Part shown: positions 25,982-33,800 of the stretch, in pieces
Layout of the letters: each line of letters starts with the position of its first letter
Position numbering within the stretch: position 1 is the stretch's first letter
Origin: Actinophytocola sp.
GTDB lineage: Bacteria; Actinomycetota; Actinomycetes; Mycobacteriales; Pseudonocardiaceae
Assembly (NCBI RefSeq): GCF_009379765.1
Contig: NZ_WHTD01000042.1
Coordinates: forward strand, 1-51,759
Direction of reading: 5' to 3'
Length of the DNA: 51,759 nucleotides
Notes under the pieces: model-generated
The model's input: the letters and a program-made list of their open reading frames with translations, nothing else
What the model was told of the DNA's origin: nothing
Database searches by the model: none
Translations under genes and position numbers: made by a program

Positions 25982-27393
25982 CCGCCATGCAGGGCGACGA
26001 GCCGGACGTCCCGAACGACGCCGCCGAGGACACGATCGCGGTCGTCGGCATGGCATGCCGGGTGCCGGGAGCGCCCGACGTGGCGACGTTCTGGCGCAAC
26101 CAGCTCGACGGGGTCGACTCGGTGCGCCGCTACACCGGCGCCGAGCTCCGCGAGTCCGGTGTGGACGACGCGCTGCTCGCGGATCCGTACTACGTCCGGG
26201 CCTACGGCCACCTGGACGAGCTGACCTGCTTCGACGCCGACCGCTTCGGCTACACCGGCGAGGAAGCGTCGCGCATCGACCCGCAGCAGCGGCTCTTCCT
26301 CGAGGTGGCCGTCACCGCGCTCGCCGACGCCGGTCACGACCCGGCCGCGCGGCGCGCCACGGTCGGCGTCTTCGCGGGCGCCGCGGCCAACCGCTACTTC
26401 CTGTTCAACGTGCTCGGCCACCTGCACCGCGAGGAGTGGGAGGACGCGATCCCGGGCAGCACGCCGGACTTCATGCCGGCCCGGGTGGCCTACAAGTTGG
26501 GGCTCTCCGGGCCCGCCGTGGCGGTGCAGACCGCGTGCTCGTCGTCGCTCGTGGCGGTGTGCGAGGCGGCGCAGAGCCTGCTGGACTTCCGCTGCGACGT
26601 GGCGATCGCCGGCGGCGCCGCGGTCATCTCCACCGAGCAGGCGGGCTACCGGTACCGGCCCGGCGGCTCCCTGTCGGCCGACGGCACCTGCCGCGCGTTC
26701 GACGCGGCCGCGAACGGCATGGTGTTCGGCAACGGGGCGGGCGCGGTAGTGCTCAAACGCCTGGCCGACGCCCTCGACGACGGCGACCACGTCGACGCCG
26801 TGCTGCGCGGCTGGGCGGTGAACAACGACGGCGCGCGCCGCGCCGGCTTCACCGCACCCGGCCGGGAAGGTCAGGCCGCCGTCGTGGTCGAGGCGCTGGC
26901 CGGCGGCGACATCGCGGCCGAGACCATCGGCCTGGTCGAGACGCACGGCAGCGGAACGGTCGTCGGCGACGCACTCGAGGTCGCCGCGCTCACCCGCGCG
27001 TTCCGCACCGGCTCGACCGGCTTCTGCGCGCTCGGCTCGGCGAAGACGAACATCGGCAACCTCGACGCCGCCGCCGGCGTGGTCGGGCTGGTCAAGGCGG
27101 TCTGCGCGGTGCGCGAGGGCCTCATCCCGCCGCTGCTGCACTTCACGACGCCCAATCCCGACATCGACCTGACCGGCGGTCCGTTCCACGTCAACACGGA
27201 GCTCACCAAGTGGCCCGCCGGACACGCCGTGCGCCGCGCCGGGGTGAGCTCGTTCGGCCTCGGCGGCACCAATGCGCACGTGATCGTGGAGCAGGCCACC
27301 GGTCAGGGCGAACGCCCCCGCCGCCCGTTGCCCCGGTTCCGTCGCCGGCGGCACTGGATCGACCCCGCAAGCCCACCGGAGGGGGCGCCGTGA
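25978..27393 (+). CDS. Stand-alone type I ketosynthase with a variant third active-site residue
   Basis: A 471-aa KS. Cys187 is in TACSSSLVA and His323 in ETHGSGTVVGD, but the third catalytic His (KSNIGH) is Asn361 here: KTNIGNLDAAAG. The usual lysine and fold motifs are otherwise present, through SSFGLGGTNAHVI. After the KS the chain does not enter an AT; it ends RPLPRFRRRRHWIDP, which resembles the post-AT linker of type I modules (LPTYxFxRxRYW). The AT and everything up to the linker seem to have been lost. It may act as a transacylase or gatekeeper, or condense with the acyl group offered by the A-T protein, using the ACP of the next PKS. GTG 25978 overlaps the upstream stop; ATG 25987 is an alternative. 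Confidence 0.85.
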   Translation: MTAMQGDEPDVPNDAAEDTIAVVGMACRVPGAPDVATFWRNQLDGVDSVRRYTGAELRESGVDDALLADPYYVRAYGHLDELTCFDADRFGYTGEEASRIDPQQRLFLEVAVTALADAGHDPAARRATVGVFAGAAANRYFLFNVLGHLHREEWEDAIPGSTPDFMPARVAYKLGLSGPAVAVQTACSSSLVAVCEAAQSLLDFRCDVAIAGGAAVISTEQAGYRYRPGGSLSADGTCRAFDAAANGMVFGNGAGAVVLKRLADALDDGDHVDAVLRGWAVNNDGARRAGFTAPGREGQAAVVVEALAGGDIAAETIGLVETHGSGTVVGDALEVAALTRAFRTGSTGFCALGSAKTNIGNLDAAAGVVGLVKAVCAVREGLIPPLLHFTTPNPDIDLTGGPFHVNTELTKWPAGHAVRRAGVSSFGLGGTNAHVIVEQATGQGERPRRPLPRFRRRRHWIDPASPPEGAP

Positions 27394-27596
27394 GAGCCGT
27401 CCAGCGTGACCGGATGTTCGCCGACTTCGCCGGCACGCGCGCCCGTCGCACCGACAGTGCGGACACCGCCGTGGTGGTCACCGAGACCCTGCCGACGCCC
27501 AACCAGGCCTGGCCGGCCGACGCCACCGGCCGCCGGTACCGCTCGGAGCCGCGGCCGCACCGGTACGACCGGAGCGAGGCGGGCGACGATGGCTGA
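27390..27596 (+). CDS. 68-aa protein ending in a LanB-type C-terminal tail
   Basis: A short ORF whose GTG overlaps the KS stop (GTGA) and whose TGA overlaps the start of the TE-LanB gene by 8 bases. It has no recognisable domain in its first 35 residues. The second half, TETLPTPNQAWPADATGRRY followed by RSEPRP, aligns with the last residues of the LanB part of the next gene (TELLPTPEQAWVPDAQGRRY) and with the tail of the 105-aa relic at 20648-20965. Tight overlaps on both sides favour translation. It could be another deleted LanB, or a small partner that mimics the tail. It is not a known carrier. Confidence 0.6.
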   Translation: MRAVQRDRMFADFAGTRARRTDSADTAVVVTETLPTPNQAWPADATGRRYRSEPRPHRYDRSEAGDDG

Positions 27597-30500
27597 CGAG
27601 TTCGTCACCCCGGTGCCGCGCCCGGGGGCGGGCACGATCCTGTTCTGCTATCCCCCGGCCGGCGCCGGACCCAGCTCCTTCCGGACGTGGCCCCCGCTGC
27701 TTCCGTCCACAGTGGAGCTCCGGGTCCTCGCCCTGCCCGGCCACGAGCGGCGGATCACCGAACCGCCGGCCATCGACATCGCGCTCATCGCCGACGCGGT
27801 GCAGGCCGGAGCGGACCGGCCGTACGCCTTCTACGGGCACAGCCTCGGCGGTCGGATCGCGTTCGAGGTCACCCGCGAGCTGCGCCGCCGCGGCGCGCGG
27901 CTGCCGGCACGCTGCTACCTCGCCGCGAGCCGCCCGCCGCACCTGCCCGACCCGCTGTCGGCCGTCGCGCTCGCGCCCGACGCGGAGCTGCTCGCGGCCG
28001 TGCGGGACATCGGCGGCGTGCCCCCGGAGGTACTCGACCATCCGGAGCTGGTCTCGCTCATGCTCCCGGCCATCCGGCACGACTTCACCTGGTACCACGA
28101 CTACCGGCTCGCCGACGAGCCACCGCTTCCCGTGCCGCTGGTCGCGATCGCCGGCGAGGGCGACACCGTGACCCGCCCGGAGCTGGCCGCGGAATGGGTC
28201 CGGCACACGACGGCGGGCTTCCGCGCGCACGTGCTGCCCGGCGACCACTTCTTCTTCCAGTCCGCCGCGCGGGTGGTCACCGAGCTGGTCGCGGCCGATC
28301 TAGTGGCCAGCGATCCTGGCCTGTCACGCGCCTCCGGCGCCCACGCGGCCTCTGGCGGCGTTGTCGGAAAGTCCGAGTACGACCCGGTACGAGGACTTCC
28401 CTCCGCCTTGCCAGAGGACCACGTGGATCACCGGATCCACGCAACACACCAGAATCACGGGCCACAGGCCGCCGCCGGCATCGATCTGGTCCCCCTGCCG
28501 GGCACCGGCTGGCAGGTCTGGTCGTCGGGACTGCTGCGCACCGCCGGGTTCCCGGCCGACGGGCTGGACCTGCTGGCCGCGCCGGAGTGCGCCGCGGTGG
28601 CCGACGAGCACCTCGACGGGCGCACCGGCCGGGAGGCGTTCCGCGCCACGTTCGACGACGCCGCCCGCGCGGTCGGCGCGCGGCTCGCCGGGGTGGCGGC
28701 CGACCCGGCCTTCCGCGAAGCGGTGACCTGGCAGAACCCCGGCGCGATGATCGCGCTGGACAAGCTGGTCGCGGCCGATCCGGACAGGCCGAGCAACAAC
28801 AAGCGCCGGGAGCGGGAGAAGATCGTCGCCCGGTACTGGTCGCGTTACTGCGGGAAGAACGACACCGTCGGGTTCTTCGGGCCGGTCTGCTGGACCTCGG
28901 TGACCGCTGCGCCGGACGCGGTGCGCGGTGGGCCGGGCCCGAGCCTGATCCGCCGGCGGGTGGTGCACCTCGAATGGTGGGCGCTGACCGCGTTCGCCGA
29001 TCACTACGCCGGCGACCCTGCCGTCCGCCGCTGGTTCCCGCTCACCCGGCAGCCGCACCACGAGCTGCGCGACGGCGTGCTGCTGCGGCCGGGTCACCCG
29101 CCGCTGCGGCTGAGCCCGGCCGACGCCGCCGTGCTCGCCCTGTCCGACGGCCGCCCGGCGAACGAGGTCGCCGGGCTCGCGGTCGCCGACCCGGACTCGG
29201 GGCTGCGCAAGGAGAACGACGTCTACCTGCTCGCCGACCGGCTCACCGGCCAGGAACTGCTGCGGTGGCGGCTGGACCTGCCCTACGACCTGTCCGCGGA
29301 GAGCTACCTGCGGTCCTGGGTCGACGGGATCGGCGACGAGGTCGTGCGGCACCGGATCGACGCGGACCTGCGGCGGCTGAGCAAGGCGCGCGACGCGGTG
29401 GCCGGCGCGACGGGCGACGCGGGCGAGGTGCGCGCGGCGATCGAGCGGCTCGGCACGGAGTTCACCGCGGTGACCGGGCTCGAACCGCGACACCGTGCCG
29501 GCGAGACCTACGCGGGCCGCGCGCTCTGCTACGAGGACACCGAGCGCGACCTCGATCTCGTCATCGGGGAGCCGGTGCTCGCCGCGCTCGCCGCCCCACT
29601 GGACATCCTGCTGCACGCCGCGCGCTGGCTGACCGTGGCGATCGCGGACGCCTACCGCGCCGCGTTCCGCGCGCTGTACGAGGAGATGGCCGCGGAGCTG
29701 GGCACCGCGGACGTGCCGCTCGGCGAGCTGTGGTTCCTCGCCAACGGCCTCGTGTACGGGGTCGGCGAGCGGCCGGTGGACGCGGTGATGGCCGAGTTCG
29801 TCCGCCGCTGGGCCGGGCTGCTCGGCCTCGACGCCCTGCCGCCGGGCACCCGGCGGGTGGACCTGGCGTCGGCCGACCTGGCGGACCTGGCGCTGCGGGC
29901 GTTCCCGGCGGACCGGCCGGGCTGGTCCGCCGGACGGCTGCACAGCCCCGACCTCCTCCTGTGTGCCGGGAGCATCGACGATCTCGCGCGTGGTGAGTTC
30001 ACCGCGGTGCTCGGCGAGCTGCACGCCGCGTGGCTGACCTGCACCGCGGGCGTCTTCGTCCAGTTCCACCCGGACCGGGACGCGCTCGTCGCCGCCGCTC
30101 ACCGCGACCTCGGGCGGCGCACGGTTCCCTTGTACTCCACGGACTTCCCGATGCTCACCGCGCGGATCGCCGACATGCTCGTCGGCCCCGGTGACCATCG
30201 CGTCGGCCACGCAGCGGCCCCGGTGTGGGACCAGGAGCAGCTGGTGTCCGTCAGCGGACTGACGGTGTCCGATGTGGACGGTGAGCTCGTCGCGCGGGAC
30301 GGGCGCGGGCGGAGCTGGTCGCTGGTGGAACTCTTCGGCGAGTTCCTGGGCACGTTCGCCGCCGACGCCTACAAACTCGTCGGCGCCGCCGGGCACACGC
30401 CGCGGGTCACGATCGACCGGCTCGTGGTGTCCAGGGAGACGTGGCGGACCACGATCGGCGCCACCGGCCTCGCCGAGGTGGTCCACTACCCCGACCGCTA

Positions 30501-30813
30501 CCTCGCCGCCCGGGCGCTCCGCCGCGCGCTCGGCCTGCCGGACCGGATGTTCACCAAGGTCGGCACCGAGATCAAGCCGTGCTACGTCGACCTCACCAGC
30601 CCGGTGTCGGTCTCGACGCTCTGCACGATGCTCCACGCCGCCCACGCCGAGCACGGCCCGGACGTGCCGGTCACGTTCACCGAGCTGCTGCCGACTCCGG
30701 AGCAGGCGTGGGTGCCCGACGCCCAAGGCCGCCGCTACTACTCCGAGCTGCGGCTGCACATCCGAGACCCGCGAACGCCCGCCCGCGCAGCTCACCAGGG
30801 AGGCACCCAGTGA
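27589..30813 (+). CDS. Thioesterase fused to a LanB-type dehydratase/aminoacyl-tRNA-dependent domain
   Basis: A 1074-aa fusion. Residues 1-240 are a type II-like alpha/beta-hydrolase thioesterase: LFCYPPAGAGPSSF, nucleophile elbow FYGHSLGGRIAFE (Ser near 86), Asp in IAGEGD near 188 and His in LPGDHFFF near 219. After a 50-residue low-complexity linker, residues about 300-1074 are a lantibiotic-dehydratase N-domain: LPGTGWQVW, SNNKRREREKIVARYWSRY, GKNDTVGFFGPVCW near 425, and the tail PTPEQAWVPDAQGRRYYSEL. Family knowledge: these domains transfer an amino acid from aminoacyl-tRNA to a substrate, as in LanB glutamylation or PEARL ligation. No separate elimination domain or precursor peptide is visible. 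An in-frame GTG at 28423 with AGAGGA just upstream could start a separate LanB protein. The stop overlaps the PKS GTG. Confidence 0.85.
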   Translation: MADEFVTPVPRPGAGTILFCYPPAGAGPSSFRTWPPLLPSTVELRVLALPGHERRITEPPAIDIALIADAVQAGADRPYAFYGHSLGGRIAFEVTRELRRRGARLPARCYLAASRPPHLPDPLSAVALAPDAELLAAVRDIGGVPPEVLDHPELVSLMLPAIRHDFTWYHDYRLADEPPLPVPLVAIAGEGDTVTRPELAAEWVRHTTAGFRAHVLPGDHFFFQSAARVVTELVAADLVASDPGLSRASGAHAASGGVVGKSEYDPVRGLPSALPEDHVDHRIHATHQNHGPQAAAGIDLVPLPGTGWQVWSSGLLRTAGFPADGLDLLAAPECAAVADEHLDGRTGREAFRATFDDAARAVGARLAGVAADPAFREAVTWQNPGAMIALDKLVAADPDRPSNNKRREREKIVARYWSRYCGKNDTVGFFGPVCWTSVTAAPDAVRGGPGPSLIRRRVVHLEWWALTAFADHYAGDPAVRRWFPLTRQPHHELRDGVLLRPGHPPLRLSPADAAVLALSDGRPANEVAGLAVADPDSGLRKENDVYLLADRLTGQELLRWRLDLPYDLSAESYLRSWVDGIGDEVVRHRIDADLRRLSKARDAVAGATGDAGEVRAAIERLGTEFTAVTGLEPRHRAGETYAGRALCYEDTERDLDLVIGEPVLAALAAPLDILLHAARWLTVAIADAYRAAFRALYEEMAAELGTADVPLGELWFLANGLVYGVGERPVDAVMAEFVRRWAGLLGLDALPPGTRRVDLASADLADLALRAFPADRPGWSAGRLHSPDLLLCAGSIDDLARGEFTAVLGELHAAWLTCTAGVFVQFHPDRDALVAAAHRDLGRRTVPLYSTDFPMLTARIADMLVGPGDHRVGHAAAPVWDQEQLVSVSGLTVSDVDGELVARDGRGRSWSLVELFGEFLGTFAADAYKLVGAAGHTPRVTIDRLVVSRETWRTTIGATGLAEVVHYPDRYLAARALRRALGLPDRMFTKVGTEIKPCYVDLTSPVSVSTLCTMLHAAHAEHGPDVPVTFTELLPTPEQAWVPDAQGRRYYSELRLHIRDPRTPARAAHQGGTQ
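28366..28440. repeat. Hairpin-rich DNA at the TE-LanB junction
   Basis: Within the linker-coding DNA, GGAAAGTCCGAGTAC (28366) and GTACGAGGACTTCC (28387) form an imperfect inverted repeat, and GTGGATC/GATCCAC (28423-28429, 28434-28440) a perfect 7-bp one. This resembles a former intergenic terminator that has become read-through coding sequence. Confidence 0.6.
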
Positions 30814-33800
30814 CACAGCTACCCGCGCCCGAGGGCGACCGGGCCCACGACCGGGCCGACGAGGCGGTCGAGCCGATCGCGATCATCGGGATGGCCGCGC
30901 GGGTGCCCGGCGCGGCCGACGTGGCGCGGTTCTGGGAGAACCTGGTCGGCGGCGTCGAGTCGCTCACCCGGCTGAGCCGGGAGCGGATGGCCGCGGCCGG
31001 GGCCACCGAGTCCGAACTGGACGATCCGAACCTGGTGGCAGCCGGCTTCGTCCTCGACGACAGCGACATGTTCGACGCGGACCTGTTCGGCATGACCCCG
31101 CGCGAGGCCGACGTCACCGACCCGCAGCACCGCGTGTTCCTGGAGCTGTGCCACGGCGCGCTGGAGGACGCGGGCTACGACCCCGCCCGCTACCCCGGTG
31201 ACATCGGCGTCTATGCCGGCCGCGGCACCGAGCGGTACCGATGGGAGCATGTCCACCGCAACCACGCGGTGCTCGCCACCACACCGTCGATGGCGGTGGG
31301 CATCGGCAACCTGTCGGACAACGTGACGACGCTGGTGTCGTACAAGCTCGACCTGCGCGGGCCCAGCGCCGCTGTGTACACCGCCTGCTCCACCTCGCTC
31401 GTCGCGGTGCACATGGCCGCGGACGCGCTGCGGGCCGGCGACTGCGACATGGCGCTCGCCGGCGGGGTGAGCATCGAGTTCCCCCAGGACCGGGGCCACG
31501 TTCACCACGAGGGCGGGGTGGCGTCGGCCGACGGTCACGTGCGCTCGTTCGACGCCGCCGCGACCGGCACGATGTGGGGCTCCGGCGGGGGCGCGGTGCT
31601 GCTCAAGCCGCTGGCCGACGCGCTGCGCGACGGCGACCGGGTGTGCGCGGTGATCCTCGGCAACGCGATCAACAACGACGGGGCCGGCAAGGTCGGGTTC
31701 ACCGCGCCCGGCGTCGACGGGCAGGCCGCGGTGATCGCCAACGCGCTCGCGCAGGCCGACGTCGACCCGCGGACGATCAGTTACGTCGAGGCGCACGGCA
31801 CGGCGACCCCGCTCGGCGACCCGATCGAGATGGCGGCCCTGACCCGGGTGTACGCGCGCGGCACCGACGACCGCGAGTGGTGCGGGATCGGCTCGGTCAA
31901 GTCCAACATCGGCCACCTCAGCCAGGGTGCCGGGGTCGTCGGTGTGATCAAGACGGCGCTGGCCATGGAGCACGGCCTCATCCCGCCGAGCCTGAACTAC
32001 ACCAGCCCGAACCCGGCGATCGACTTCGCCGCGAGCCCGTTCTACGTCAACGCCACACTGTCCAAATGGGAGCGGGACACCGGACCGCGGCGGGCCGCGG
32101 TCAGCTCGTTCGGCATCGGTGGGACCAACGCGCACGTGATCCTCGAGGAGGCGCCACCGCGGGAGGACCGCTGCGCCTCCCCCGACCCCGAGCTGCTCCA
32201 GGTCTCCGCGCGGGACGCCACGGCGCTCGCCGCGGGCGCGGAGCGGCTCGCCGACCGGCTGGCCGCGCTGCCCGACCCGCGGCTGGCCGACGTCGCCCAC
32301 ACGCTGCGGGTCGGCCGCACCGAGCACCCCCACCGCGGCTTCGTCGTCGCGGCCACCGCCGACGAGGCCGTGGCTGGCCTGCGGGAACCCAAGCGCCGCA
32401 ACGGGCTCACCGTGCCGGACGCACCGTCGGCGGTCGTCTTCCTGTTCACCGGCCAGGGCGCCCAGTACGGCGGGATGGGCGCGCGGCTGTACGAGCGCGA
32501 GCCGGTGTTCGCCGCGGCGGTCGACGAGTGCGCGAGCGTGCTGGGCGGCGAGCTCGGTGCCGACCTCCGCACGCTGATGTTCGCCACCGGCGAGGAGGCC
32601 GACGCGGCGCTGGCCCGCACCGAGCTGACCCAGCCGGCGCTGTTCACGCTGGAGTACGCGCTTGCCACGCTGTGGAAGTCGTGGCGGGTGCGGCCGGACG
32701 GCATGATCGGCCACTCCGTCGGCGAGTACGTCGCCGCCACGCTCGCCGGGGTGTTCGAGCTGCCCGGCGCGCTGCGGCTCGTGGCCACCCGCGGCCGGCT
32801 CATGGGCTCGCTGCCGCCCGGCGCGATGGCCGCGATCTCCCGCGACGAGGCGGAGATCGCGCCCCTGCTGCCGGAGGGCCTTTCGATCGCGACCGTGAAC
32901 GGCCCCGGCACGTGCGTCGTCGCGGGCCCCGAGGAGTTGGTCGAGGAGCTCGCCGGTGGGCTGGGCGAGGAGGTGAGCGTGAAGCGGCTGCGCACCTCGC
33001 ACGCCTTCCACTCACCGATGATGGACGCCATCCTGCCGGCGTTCACCGAAGCGGTCGCCGCCGTGCCGCTCCGCACTCCCACCGCCCCGTTCCTGTCCAC
33101 TGTGTCCGGTGAGCCGATCACCGGCGCGCAGGCGACCGACCCTGGCTACTGGGCCAGCCAGCTGCGCGAGACGGTCCGGTTCGGCGCATGCGTCGCCGCG
33201 CAGCTCGCCACCGGCCCGTCGCTGTTCGTCGAGTGCGGGCCGGGCCGCCAGCTCGCGGGGCTGGTGCGCATGCAGACCCGCGACGGAAGCCGGCCGGCAG
33301 TGCCGAGCCTCCCAGGGCCCGCCGGCAAGCTGAGCGAGATCGAGACGCTGTACACCGCGGCCGGCACCCTGTGGACCCACGGCATCCCGGTGGCCCCGCC
33401 GTCGAGGGGCCGGCGCGTCTCGCTGCCGGGCTACGCCTACCAGCGCACCCGGCACTGGGTGGACGCCGACCCGGTGACCGCCGGGCCCGGCGCCGGCGCG
33501 CGGGCCGAGGACCACCGGTTGCCGCCGTCGCGCCGGTTCGCCGTGCCGAGCTGGCGCCAGCTGCCGCCGGCTCCCGCGGCCGAGCCGCCGGCGTCGTGCG
33601 TGCTGTTCGCCGCCGACGAGCTCGGCAGCGCCACGGCCGGGCTGCTGCGTTCCGCCGGATGTGCGGTCACCGAGGTGGTGCCCGGCGACACCTACGCCCG
33701 CGCCGGCACCGGGTACGCGATCCGGCCGGACGTTCCGGAGGACTACGCCGCGCTGCTGGCCGACCTGGACGCCGACCTCGGCGCCGTTCCCGGCCGCTTC

